From Gymnopilus junonius (lineage: Eukaryota > Basidiomycota > Agaricomycetes > Agaricales > Galerinaceae), in assembly GCA_015501075.1 (NCBI GenBank), contig JADNYJ010000423.1:1-27548 (forward strand): DNA of 27,548 nt. Direction: 5' to 3'. The position numbers and the translations under genes were made by a program. Positions 1 through 10,544 of this stretch are shown in pieces. Under the pieces are notes generated by a model. The model saw nothing but the letters and a program-made list of their open reading frames with translations, did no database searches and had not been told where the DNA came from. Positions within the stretch are counted from its first letter, which is position 1. Every line of letters begins with the position of its first letter.

Positions 1-471
1 ACAAGGCCTGCGCGTGCTTGTCACTGGCAAAGTCTTGATTTTCCGAAGCAATCGGGAATTGGCCACTGGGAATGTATCTTTGAGGGTTGAATGCTATAAT
101 GCGTTATTCGTCATTTTCCTTTTGACTCGTGCAAGTTAGGGCTCTTTGGAGGGATATGAAAACGACTTGACGCTTTTGAGACTTCCATTCCAAGGATACG
201 GGCACCACTCTGTCAACCAGTATCAAGACATTGCCGCTGCCAGATGTCCGCATAAAATAGCAGGAACAGATTGCATTAATATCAACTTGACTTCAACCGA
301 ATAAGGCGCCGCCTTTGGAGTTGCCCTAGATGTCAAGGAAAAGGCTAGATAATTCAGGTAGTGGCCAAATTTAATGTGGTCGCAGCAGACAGACAACTAT
401 CAAATTGCCAGTCAAATTGTCCAAGCATGACAAATGCCCAGCCCCAAGTCTCTCAAGAAACAAGTTCTCAC

Positions 472-940
472 CGGGAACTGAACAATCCTGGATTGTTGCC
501 AAGAACTTTCTAAAACCATCGAGGCCTGTATGCAGACATTCAACATAATATCTTGGGGACTCGTGTATTTCCTTGTACAGGGCCCAGGTATCATGAGTAA
601 AATGATCTTTGTGACTATCACCGTCTGATCACGTCGTGCCTGGCGGAAGAATTTTCCTAACTTAGGCAAATTGAACATTTATGGATATTGTAAGCTTTTA
701 CGAGCTGAGGTCCTGTCCGAACATAGTACGATCTGTGAGAGTCCATGGGACTCGTAAGGCAAAGGGCTGCCCTAAGTTCTCGATGCTTATCGACTCCTTC
801 ACAAAAAAACTAGAGTGTAGATAGCAGAGACAGTTCTGATCAAAATTTGAGTTTGGGGGGCCATATCGCAGAGCAGGCTGCTACAAGTTTAGTGAAAAAG
901 ATTCGGACTCGGACATAGAGGCCTCTGTCATAGTGTCCAT
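472..940 (-). CDS. possible multi-exon gene of unknown function (weak)
   Basis: I do not recognise this. A phase-consistent minus-strand model can be read: an exon at 940-885 starting with ATG (Met-Asp-Thr-Met), an intron at 884-810 with a GTAGCA donor and a pyrimidine-rich CTCTAG acceptor, an exon at 809-730, an intron at 729-625, and an exon at 624-472 that contains HDTWALYKEIHESPRYYVE. A GTGAGA donor follows at 471. The last exon cannot be fixed; one candidate acceptor lies near 335. The coding look of the third exon and the agreement of phases are the only support. It could equally be a decayed fragment or chance. It lies alone at the left edge, with no recognisable neighbour on that side. 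Confidence 0.25.
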
Positions 941-1521
941 ACCCGAGGTTCGAAGTTCTCGATGACTTTGGCAGATGCCGCGCTAGCTACTAAATTTATG
1001 CAACAACGTCATTTGAGATTGCATTTACGGACTAAGTGCGCGATGTGGTCCCGGCAACCCCGATGGAATATTGCACTCCCTGCATGCAGCTCAAAATCGG
1101 TGGGAAATCGTCTTCCTTTCTGATTAGCAAGTGCACTTGGATTCTTACTAGTGCAGATTATCAGTGGTATTAATCGGCGCGCTTATAAAAATGAAGACAG
1201 CAATGCACGGTCTGTTGAATAAATGACAAGTAAAATTGAAGGATGGCCATAGATATGACGGTTGAATTCGAACTTGTACTACACAGGCGAAAGTTCAAAT
1301 GCGGTGTCGCCGAGTCCAAGCTTCTATTCTGCTCAAGGTTGAACTGTTCTGCTATCGAAATTTAAGTATCTGTACGAGCCCGCGTGCAGCTGCCCTACCC
1401 TGCCCATACACTAGTCAAATGCAAGGCCGAGGATTGCACCGAAACTTTAAATGGGGAATGAAATACCTTTCGAAAAATATCCATTAGCGCTTTTATTAGT
1501 CCATTTAGGAAAAGTAGTATC
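941..1521. other. no gene seen
   Basis: Short open stretches on both strands but no family, start context or splice pattern that I can defend. The open frame around 1299-1487 (+) runs into the tRNA gene and is not taken as coding. Confidence 0.5.
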
Positions 1522-1627
1522 GGTTCAATGGTCTAGTGGTTATGATTTCTGTCTCACATTGAGATTTGCAGAGAGGGCCTCCTCATCTGTCCACAGAAGG
1601 TCTCCAGTTCGATCCTGGATTGAACCA
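1522..1627 (+). tRNA. tRNA-Val (anticodon CAC) with a 33-nt intron
   Basis: The acceptor arms GGTTCAA (1522-1528) and TTGAACC (1620-1626) pair, and the discriminator base is A1627. The A box is TGGTCTAGTGG and the B box AGTTCGATCC. The anticodon arm is TCTGT/ACAGA with loop CTCACAC, giving anticodon CAC at 1555-1557 (reads GTG, valine). The loop is interrupted after position 37 by 1559-1591, the normal site of a nuclear tRNA intron. Without the intron the molecule is 73 nt. The intron itself can fold: CAGAGAGG (1569-1576) faces CCTC-A-TCTG (1581-1589) around a GCCT loop. A T5 pol III terminator follows at 1629-1633. A second, intron-less tRNA-Val(CAC) lies at 15789-15861 on the other strand. 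Confidence 0.9.
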
Positions 1628-2223
1628 GTTTTTGGTGGAGATTGTTGATCCCCCTGAGTGTTTTTACTTTTTAGGCGAATTTCAAAGACTGACGTCCGAA
1701 TCCGACAATGATCAACCGTGGCAATCCGGCTTAGCCTCGTACACCCATGTCATTGATGCGTGCCAACCTCGGTCCATACGACGTTTGATCCAGCCCTTCT
1801 AGCAACTTCGCCGATGAATTTACCTCAATTCCGAGAGTGTATTAGGAACTGTATCATTGCCATATCTCGGTCATATCTGATCAGCCCCACATCTAATGTC
1901 GGTCCTTGGAGGCCACAGTAAGCAAACCCCTCGGCTGTTGTCACTTAGAGTTAAACGAGCAAGTGACGCTCATGGAAAACCTCAGGCTGCCTCACCCCAT
2001 CCGACCCCGTAGACTCACATCTGCCAGCGTCATTTACTTAAATGAGGGATAAAAGATACGCTTTAGGGGGTATCCTCTGCCTGACACCTCCTGCTCTTCT
2101 CGTATCTGCTTAGTGCTTCCTAGCGGTGCAATCTCCTTAAGTCCGGCTATATCGAAGTGCCAACGTACACTTTTATAAGTGGACTGATCAGACAAGGATA
2201 TCAACAGCTAACTGCGTTTTTCT
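1628..2223. other. intergenic, probably the F-box gene promoter
   Basis: No gene seen. The right end holds TATAAGT at 2174-2180, about 45-50 bp before the F-box start codon, a reasonable TATA-like element. ATAAAAG near 2048 is a second AT-rich candidate further upstream. Confidence 0.4.
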
Positions 2224-3686
2224 ATGGCTCCTGCATTACCACAGGAAACTCTGGAAGAAATTATCGATTTTTTGCACGACGATCGGAGAACACTTCTCGT
2301 GTGTAGCCTCACCTCCTCGAAATTTGTCTCTGCATCTCGATACCATTTATTTTCGACAACGACCCTTTCTGCAGCCAGGCTTTGCCCCCCTCTTAGATCT
2401 GCTGGATGTACCATGGAGCAGTATTTCCAACACCATTTCCCACCTTACCGTTAGTGGAAGTGGACCACCGGTATGGACCCTCAGCCCGGTATGGGTGAAA
2501 AGATCCTGTGGTCGTGCAAGGGTTCAGTATACTCCACGGGATTTTGATAAACTCCTAGAACGCCTACAGAGCATCGTTTCCGTCAGCTTGGCAAACATCT
2601 CTTCCATGGATGTCCCAGAAATTTTTTGGCATCTGCTTTCCTCTATGAAAAATATCAAAGCCATGGAGGCCAATCGAATTGCTTTTGATAGATGTCCACT
2701 CCCTTTTTTTTGGATACATCTCCCTCGCTGCCTCTCTTGGAGAATTTTTTCGATATCATGGCCAACCATGACGCTGAATGCCACCGCTCTTGCCTCGTTA
2801 CAAGATCGGATCATAGGCGAAGAAGGAGAAAAGGTTCAATTAGTGCGGGGCAGCGTCGGAACTGGGTTCCGACTGCCTGTATTAGATATCCGCAGAGCCG
2901 TCCAGTTTGCGGGCTCCGATCGAGAACTGCGGGCAAGTACAGTGGCCGGGATCGCCATTCTTGAATGGTTGTTGGTGCAGAAAATGATACCCTCTGTGGG
3001 CACTCTCAAAATGAACGTCGATTATGAGCCGGACTTGGTCCAGGTGCTCACGCGATATTTCGAGACGGCTGGATCGCGCATAGAGAAATTACTTGTCGTG
3101 TTGCCAAGTTCCATATGTGGTACGTTTTGCTATAACTTGTCTACCTTGCCTTTGGAACCAATACCGACTTTATGCTGACTCTTCTATGCACCCAGCGCTC
3201 CAGGACATGGTTTCTATCGACTTCAGTGCTTTGACACGGCTTCAATCGCTACACATCGACGGGTTCTTCATGAGCTACGAGTCAAATGAAGGCCTCCTAG
3301 CAGACTTCTTCCGCGGATTCCTGACTCAACTATTTTCTTCAAGCCATTCCTCCGTGGCGACGATCGAGAAAATCTCAATCGCGCTCACGATTGATATGAC
3401 GGAAGACTATTCATTTTACGGTGTACCAGAATTCGCCGTTTTACAGCAGTTTACCTGGTGCTCTCTCCCCTCTATCCTCGAGGAAGTATTCGAACCGTTC
3501 TCTGCAGCTCTAAACACCATCGAAGTACAGCTCAGAGTACGGTCACCAGGCATTGGGGTCAATCAAGCATTCGTAGAGCCGGCATTTAGAAGAGGCGTTT
3601 GGAAGCGGTTTAGTGAACGAGGTTGCTTGCGTGTGATGTTTTTGTCCAGTGGTCATGAAAGGGACGAAGAAACGAGTCGGATGTAA
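2224..3686 (+). CDS. F-box domain protein, frame-disrupted
   Basis: Likely substrate-recognition subunit of an SCF ubiquitin ligase. The protein opens MAPALPQETLEEIIDFLHDD, then ..CSLTSSKF..ASRYHLF, a typical Agaricomycete F-box (about residues 5-43), followed by a leucine-rich, LRR-like body. A clean intron lies at 3120-3195 (GTACGT donor, CTGAC branch-like site, CCCAG acceptor) and joins the body to the last exon, which ends at 3686. The frame is broken. The F-box frame stops making sense in the C6 run at 2385-2390, where a one-base shift restores FAPLLDLLDVPW. A second slip is probable at the T8 run 2704-2711, where the shifted frame reads FFLDTSPSLPLLENFFD, with a return to the earlier frame before 2900. 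It is either a recent pseudogene or carries homopolymer sequence errors. The start is the first ATG, 44 bp after a TATA-like box. Confidence 0.7.
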
Positions 3687-5347
3687 TTTTGGTCTGCAGC
3701 GGCGGCCACTGCGGGTCTGAGTTTGATAGGACGTGGAAACACCAGTTCTATAGCAAACTCGTCGTTACATAAAGCATAAGCCACTCGGGTATGAGAACTT
3801 TTTGAGAACTTGTATCGCGTTTTAGCAGTTTTGACATGGTACTATTTAAACGTACATCAGCCAATCAATCATTGTAAGGACATATGCTTTAAATGACAAT
3901 AGATAAGAGATGTATATTGAAGAGGGCAATATAATGAAATCAGCCTCGCAGTCCGATGATCCCACGTCCAGATGTGCTGTCAGTGTAGGTCAGAGGATAA
4001 GTACTGGCACATTCCAGCCATACCCTTACACCAGGAATTGGAGCTGGAGATGCGCTGCTCCTTTCCTTCATGGCGGAAGGTAGGAATTATTCAGACAGCA
4101 TTCAATTGGCAAAGTTCAAATGTGAGTTGATATCATGTGCATGAGGCGGGAAATACCTTCCATTCCTGACTAAGGCGTTCGGTCCCTTTGCTTGTGCATG
4201 TCACTTCCCTTCATGGTCTCGCCTTTTCATCTATGAATATCGCTTTCTAGGCATCACCACAGGGCGAATTTTTTTTGCTTACCAGCAGCATAATAGCCGC
4301 CGTTGACGTACAACGAAAGTCCAGTTGCCAGGGTTGCTGCAGAGGTTAGTCACTTGCCCAGTAACCAACGACCAAACCCCCACCGTTTCACGTCATAGTC
4401 ATACTGTTTCTTATTGAACGACGAAGACAGAAAGAGGTAGGCTGTTGCTAATTGCTGGATTGGTCTTGGTGCGTATTCGTAGCAACCTCGCTACCCAAAG
4501 CAATGCTTGAAGCTGAGTGACTAGTCACTGACGAGACAACTGTCTTGCAGGATCATCAGGTTCTCTCACTTCTGAGTGCTTGATTGGTGTCATTGCATTT
4601 CAACTTCTATTCCCTTTCTGGCCAACAATAATTTCATTGCCCAAGCCACCCCGAGGAGCTCTCCAGTAGTCATTGTTCTAGAACTCACCTAGGGATAAAA
4701 TTCTGGAACTGTCTTGCAGTTTGAAATCCTTGAAATTCTGCACTTGCAGTACCAAATACTTTATACTTTATTTCTGGTGTCTTCACCGACCTAAACGCAT
4801 CAATTTAATTGGGCCCCTTCATACCAGAAGACGAGCTTTTGAATTGTGTCCTAAGGTGAGAACCCCTTTCAAAATGTCTAGAATCTGTTCTTCAGTGAGC
4901 TGACGATCATACATGGACATAGACTCATTAATTTCTTCTCGCATACCCGATCTATTACGCGCCTTCTACTTGCGCCCCGCACTCACCAAGGGCCCTAATT
5001 TACACCCTGATCGAACGCCAACTCGGACGCATTAATTGGCCCTTTTTCCAATCACCGTTGTCTGGGGATTTCCACCCGTGCGTGAGTTAGCCATCATTGA
5101 AGCGCCAGCATCACTTGTCACTTGGTCACCTTCTCACTCACGTCCACCGGAAACTTTTATCCGGAGATCCTGTTCGTCCTCTGACTCATCCTTTTCGATA
5201 TATATCTGGCTTCTCTTCAAGAACGGAACTCCGGCCACTTTCATAGCTTCCAGCTTATTAGATTCGGCTGCCTGAGCAAAGATCAACCTGACAGCGTATC
5301 AGCTCGTATACGTAAAGCAAAAAGCAAGACACTGAACCCGCTTTCAA
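3687..5347. other. 1.6 kb with no resolved gene
   Basis: No plus-strand gene seen. On the minus strand 4283-4336 looks like an 18-codon internal exon: a pyrimidine-rich acceptor ending CTGCAG, a GTAAGC donor, and one frame reading TLATGLSLYVNGGYYAA. Another minus-strand open stretch at 3940-4071 runs from ATG to TGA. I could not join these into a gene. The open frame at 5036-5275 (+) lies just upstream of the next gene and is taken as its 5' region. Confidence 0.35.
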
Positions 5348-7733
5348 ATGACAATGTTCTTTTCGACGACCGGACAACGACTGTCCGCCAACGGCGCTAG
5401 TGGTGGGAGCGCCCATCAAAATGCCAGCAATGGTATAAGGAGGTCCAGACCCTTGAGTTTAACGAGTCCTACGGCTAGTCCAAATGGGAGCGTGGACATA
5501 GGAAGTGGTGGCCATAGGACTGGAGGAAGCAGTAGCGGAAGCAGCACCAATCGGCGGCATGAGGAAGAATTGATCAATGCGTATGAAGCAGAAGAAGAAA
5601 GAATTATCAATGTGCTGTCGAGGAAGCTTGAGCAGGTAGGCTCCTCTATGCTCTCTGTTTCAAGTCATCATTCGTCTGTTTATTTGTTCTCCGTCTCCAT
5701 CCATTATTGCCCCACTCCTGTGCTCTATTTTGTGCGTTCAGGTTTGGACGGTCTCATCTGACGCTATTTTTACCCCTCAATCCAGCTCCGCGAAGACAAG
5801 ATTGATCTCGAGAACGCTCTTGAAGCAGAGTCTGAGAACCATGTGAACAGACTTTCAAGAGAATTAGTAGCTTTGAGGCAAAGAAACGGGGAGTTGGAAG
5901 AGCAGTTGGAGAAAGCGAAATTGAATGCTGCTGGACAAGGGCACGAAAGTCAGGATGGACATGGTGGCCCTAGGTCAGCTGGGACGAATGGACAAAGGAG
6001 CACGCATAGTGTTCGTGCTCCTTCTGCACCCAGTTTGAGTACGACCATGATGGGAAATGATCCTGGCAATCCGAGTGCCCTCCTCATGCTAGACACCCTC
6101 AGGCGGGAGAACGAGCAGCTGAGAGGCAGATTGGTTGACACGGAGAGGGAATTTGTCAGAGTCAGGAGGCTGAATGAGGTCTACAGGGAGGAGCTTATCG
6201 ATTGTCGTACTAGGGTAAGTGAAAGTCTACTCTTTAGTTCGCCAGCCTACATTGATATTTATAATTATTGTTTATCTAGTTAGGACTGCCGGTCGATAAC
6301 CTAATAGGACTGACGCCATCTGACCGTGATCCATTCTCGCAACCGACACATTTACGGTCAAGGTCGAATTCCTCAGTGTCAGCCTCGTTTTCCCCTTCCG
6401 CATCTGTGTCGGTGTCGGGCATGGTTGCTGAACCCAGCACTTCAAGACCTTCCTACTATGACTACTCTGTTGGCCATTCAAACGCGAATTCTAACGCCAG
6501 CTCCCCTTCTACCTCAGTAGTTCAAGGAGGAAGCGGCGTATTGGCCATGTCATATAAGCCGAGATTTGCCAGCAGCGGGCAGTGGGTCCGCTAACTCTAA
6601 CGTTGGTTCGTCGCGCGCAAGGGCGGCCATATCCCGCCATACAAATGGAGTGCCTATCCCGAGACCGTCTTCCCAGATTCGGAGACCATTTAAGCATGCC
6701 ACAGCCCATTTCACTGACACAGACACGGATGTGATTGATGGAGACGAAGAAGTGGAAGCAGACGTGGATGTCCTACCCCGCAACCCTCGGCTTCTTCATC
6801 GACCTTCCAGCTTGTTTCACCTGTAGGCTCGACACCTTCATCTGTGTCTGCAGCGTCCTCTGAATCGCCCTATGCCTTCTCGCCCGTCACATCTTCGTCT
6901 GCTGGTGCCGAACCTGCCAGTTATGTCACGGATGTGACGAGTCCCCCTTCATCTGGGTCGTTCGGGATGTTGGCAGGGATACCTCTTGCTGGTGGCAACA
7001 ATGGCGTAGGCATGGGTGGGATGGTGATGGCAGGGATGGGATTGAGCGCATATGGTGTACCCCAGCGGGGATTAACGTATCCCTCGGTGCCGCCTCCGTC
7101 GTTAAGCTCAAGTTTCGGGAGCCCAACAGTGAGCTTCCATGGGTTGCCAAGGGCGGACAGGGACGCATCATCGAGCCCTGTAGAACCCCTTAGTCGGAGA
7201 GGTTCTATTACGGGGTCAGCAATAGGAAGCCGGAGGGGCAGCAACACCTGGGAGAGGGAGCGTGAAGGTAGTGCCGGTCCGAGTGGAAATTCAGGAAGAA
7301 GAGTGGTCGAGACCGGAAGCCTAAGACAGAGGCGAGGGAGCTTTGACAGAGCAGCCGGAATTCCAGTGGGCGGGAGGGTGGCCGAGACCGGTACATTGAT
7401 TGGAAGAAGCAGGGCGGGGAGTCTGGGTTTAAATTTAAACGCTAATTTCGCGCAGGGTCATTCCTCGATGCCGGAGACCGTGGACGAGGGCGACGATACG
7501 CCGAATGATGCTGCGGGTTTAGAGCTGCAGTTGGCGCTCCAACATGTCCAGCTGGACGCGGCGAATACCAACGCTAACTCAGAGGACCATCTGACAAGTC
7601 GCAGTGATGTTGTAGGTGTCGCGTTGCAAAAGTTTTTTTTTTCTCTGCTTAATTACTGCTTCATTGTTCACGTAAAGCTGTACCATATTGCTGGACCCCT
7701 GTGCTTCTTGTTCCTTAGTATTTACATTCTTAA
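5348..7733 (+). CDS. CCDC6-like (DUF2046) coiled-coil protein
   Basis: Exons: 5348-5635, 5786-6214, 6280-7611 and probably 7719-7733. The conserved core crosses the first intron, ..EEERIINVLSRKLEQ joined to LREDKIDLENALEAESE and then HVNRLSRELVALRQRN. This is the repeated pattern of CCDC6/DUF2046 proteins and predicts long coiled coils. A second heptad block, LDTLRRENEQLRGRL, leads to RTR joined to LGLPVDNLIGLTP across the second intron. The C-terminal half is Ser/Gly/Pro-rich and disordered, with RRGS-type motifs (SRRGSITGS, QRRGSFDR) that would suit basic-directed kinases. The role in fungi is unclear; animal CCDC6 is a phosphoprotein tied to DNA-damage signalling. Two frame slips are needed in exon 3, one near 6540-6594 and one near the C4 run 6776-6779. 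The last 15-nt exon is a guess; the long frame after 7612 is read as intron (GTAGGT donor). Confidence 0.75.
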
Positions 7734-7846
7734 GCATATAATACAAAGCATTGCTAATAGTTCTTTTCCACATATGCGACGCGTTGCCACATCAAACGCG
7801 TGTCAGGGAAGCGATAAGGTTCGATGGGCTCCAAATAAGGCTAATT

Positions 7847-7862
7847 GGTATCACGTGATACC
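7847..7862. promoter_or_regulatory. perfect 16-bp palindrome with CACGTG E-box core
   Basis: GGTATCACGTGATACC is exactly self-complementary. TCACGTGA is the classic site of Cbf1/USF-type bHLH factors. It lies 263 bp upstream of the Hsp20-like start codon, after the 3' end of the CCDC6-like gene. The inner ATCACGTGAT occurs again at 13383-13392, before the transporter gene. Confidence 0.5.
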
Positions 7863-7963
7863 GACGGTGGCAGTGTGACTAGGACCCCGGGAGCGGGGCG
7901 CGCCCTGATGGAGGGCTCTGATTGGCGGATTAGTGGATTCGGTCGGGGTCTTTAAACCTCATG

Positions 7964-7991
7964 GCCATTGTTCCTCCTCCCGCCATTGTTC
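7964..7991 (+). promoter_or_regulatory. two direct copies of GCCATTGTTC
   Basis: The ten bases GCCATTGTTC occur at 7964-7973 and 7982-7991, 18 bp apart and on the same face for about 1.7 helical turns. CATTGTT is the core recognised by SOX/HMG-box proteins. Both copies are 65-95 bp upstream of the TATA box at 8057. That they bind an HMG-box factor is inference from the motif. Confidence 0.4.
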
Positions 7992-8056
7992 AGGTGATGG
8001 CACGGGAGCGGATGGGAATCCTTTTTCGTTCGCGTGAGTCACACTGATCCCGCTCG

Positions 8057-8064
8057 TATAAAAA
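8057..8064 (+). promoter_or_regulatory. TATA box of the Hsp20-like gene
   Basis: TATAAAAA in a GC-rich setting, 61 bp before the chosen ATG at 8125. It argues against the upstream in-frame ATG at 8080, which would leave almost no 5' leader. Confidence 0.65.
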
Positions 8065-8124
8065 GCACGGCGACACGGTGTGACGTGGGTTCGCCCTCTT
8101 TTTTCCTCCTGCCCTACCCGTAAG

Positions 8125-10103
8125 ATGTCCTATCCACCGTTTGAACACTTCAATGAGATGTATGGCAGCACGCCCTCAACGCCCCATCCACAACAACCGC
8201 AACAACTTCAGCAACAGCAGCAACAGCAAACACAACCAGATACCCCCAGCGCCTATCCCCAATGGGAGACCATTGAGCGCGACTTAGAGATGCACTTGCA
8301 CGAATCTCCTCATGATGTAGACACGACTCCAGTTCAGACCCCCACTTCAACTTCATTTCATACCTCGCATTTACCCCAAAGCGACTTAGAATTAGAAGAG
8401 CACCCACAGACAGTCCCCAGCCATTCACAAACCTTTGCTCACCCTTATTCTGTGCATCCATCACCGGTGGACAACACGCCAGTTCTCTTGCATAATCCAC
8501 ATGAGATCACTCAACAGCAGGCTCAGGCAACACTTCTGGCCCATGCTCAACAGCAACAACAATATGAGTACCAACAACAAATGAGCCATCCAGGTCCGTC
8601 TAGTATTGATCCACGTTTTGCGCATCCTTCTCGGTCGCCGCCGTCAATGTTGTTAGCTTCGGGTTCGAGCTCCGCTACGGGCGCTAATCCCGTTGGCCCT
8701 GTCCGGACATCTACGCGAGGCGTCAGGGCTCATCCATATAATCGACATTCTTCAGGTTCCAACATTACCGGTTTTCTCGGCGTTGGACCTTCTGAAAAAC
8801 TCGCTGAATCTTCTGGCGCAGCGTCGCCTGCTGCTCTCGGCCAAGCAACAACTGGTGCGAGGGCAAGGAGCAAACAAGCTGTTCGATTCTCTGAATCGAG
8901 TGGCGCTGCTGTGCAGACGCCACGCCCAGCAACTAGGCGTGCTGCCTCTACCTCGCCTGCGATGCCCTCTCCCTTAAGTACTAGGGTCCCTCTTCTTCCT
9001 TCAACTGCAGGACCTTCATCGAATATAAGGACTAGGTACGTCGACATTAATACAAGAAAGGAATTTATCAAAAATTGTCTCTGTTAAAGTGAATCTCCGC
9101 GAGGCTCCGGGCAACCACAACCTCCGCCGAGTACCTTCAAAGCACCGTCACTAGTTCACAACCCTCCATTGACACCCACAGCACATTCACGGCGAGCTCC
9201 TTTGACCCATATCCCAGCGGACTTGCAGTACTCTCGCGACACCCACATTCTCACCGCCTCTCTTGAGCTGCCAGGTGTGAAACGAGATCGCCTGCGCATC
9301 ACTCTTGGGACGGCATACTTCAACAAAGTGAGATATGTCTGCGTCATTGCGGAGAGTACTCCCGTTTTCGATGACGGTGGGGAATATACCATTGGAGGAC
9401 AGCCTGCCGACGAACGAAGCCCGCAAGTCAAAACTACCGACGACAAAGAAGATGTAGAAGGCGGTGAAGGCCGGAACGAGCCTTCAACATCGACTTCAGC
9501 AATGACGACACCAACAATCCAGACAAGTCCAAATCCGGACCCATGGCTTCAAAGAGTTGAACGCCTTGTGATACCAAAAGCGCCCGGAGCCTCATCCATC
9601 AAGAGTGTGAATAGGATCGTCAACCCTAATCTCCGCGAGAGAAGGTTCGGCCTGATGAGAAGGGTTATTCAGGTTCCTGAGACTACTACGGTACGTCATC
9701 TAACCCATTTTGTCCTCTGTTTCCGACTCTTGTGCTTCCTCGAATGTCATTTTTGTTCCTTTTTCTTTCCTGAGTTTAGTCGTGAGTTTTTGATGGGCCT
9801 TCTTTCTCTCTTTTCTATTATTTCCTGCCAATGCGCGTTGCGATCGCCATCTGAAATGACACGACTTCAAATCGACATCAACTTCTGAACGCGAATCGCG
9901 ACAATCAACTTCGACATCAATCAAATTTGCCATCATGTTGCTCTCTCATCTTCCCTTCAAACTCCACCCCTCTGCACATGAAACTCGTCGTAATATAGCT
10001 CGAGGACATCAAGGCTTCTCTCGAGGACGGTGTGCTGACCTTGCGCATTGACCTCGGAGAGCCGTATGAGCTTGACGATGAGGTCGAAGTGCCAATTTCT
10101 TGA
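8125..10103 (+). CDS. Hsp20/alpha-crystallin-domain protein with Gln-rich N-terminus
   Basis: Exons 8125-9035, 9090-9690 and 9999-10103 give an unbroken 538-aa protein. The first about 340 residues are low complexity: a Q7 run with flanking PQQPQQ (residues 23-37), a second Gln-rich block near residues 126-155 (QQQQQYEYQQQ), then Ser/Pro/Ala-rich sequence. The alpha-crystallin domain begins near residue 346 (DLQYSRDTHILTASLELPGV, then RLRITL). It is interrupted by an acidic, Ser/Thr-rich insert of about 100 residues (roughly 381-480) and resumes with RERRFGLMRRVIQVPETTT joined to LEDIKASLEDGVLTLRID. That A-x-L-x-x-G-V-L-x-L pattern is the diagnostic C-terminal signature of small heat-shock proteins. 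Expected role: ATP-independent holdase chaperone in the cytosol. Most sHSPs are 150-250 aa, so this one is much longer. The last intron (9691-9998, 308 nt) is unusually long for this window. Confidence 0.85.
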
Positions 10104-10544
10104 GGGCATGCTGTTGGCTCAGTTCTGTGAGCACGTGTGGGATGAGTTCCTTTGAGAGAGTGAGAACTAGTGTGAGCACGATTTAAGCGCCCGTGAGCTT
10201 TTATCATTGAAGATCACTCGTCAACCTTCAAGACCGATATTTCAACACCAAGAGCCCGCCCGATAATCTATTCAACGTCCAGTCATATTTATCATTTCAA
10301 TCAAAACACCTTCAAATTAATTTGCAAGATCTCAACGCCTCAATACCAATACCTCAATGTTTCCTTTCAATTCCTGCCTCAACTCCAGCAATGTGTGATA
10401 CACCGCCAAGTGAAGTAATTTTCAATCTAAATTGACATTTCAGATAGCGGCTTTGCTTAATTAGTAGCTTTCGTAGGTTAAACCCCACTTCCCAACGCAT
10501 CGCTCACATTTTGTTCGAGCCTTGCAACTTTGACTTTTGACATT
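10104..10544. other. 3' flank of the Hsp20-like gene, no further gene
   Basis: A/C/T-rich non-coding sequence with many short TTCAA and CTCAA words near 10200-10390. No frame, RNA fold or repeat unit that I can support. Confidence 0.5.

Noticed and set aside
5036..5275. 79-codon open frame before the CCDC6-like gene
   Set aside because: No codon bias, no family and no splice link; taken as the 5' region of the next gene.
7608..7878. Hydrophobic extension of the CCDC6-like frame
   Set aside because: It follows a good GTAGGT donor after SRSDV and has the T-rich look of intron and 3' flank; it is unlike the rest of the protein.
8080..8124. Upstream in-frame ATG of the Hsp20-like gene
   Set aside because: It is only 16-23 bp from the TATA box, leaving no normal leader; the ATG at 8125 is better placed.
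8693..9071. Opposite-strand and alternative-frame ORFs in the Hsp20-like gene
   Set aside because: Shadows of the GC-rich, low-complexity coding strand.
9691..9998. Possible intronic C/D snoRNA
   Set aside because: TTGATGG and CTGA words exist, but there is no proper RTGATGA box with a terminal stem.
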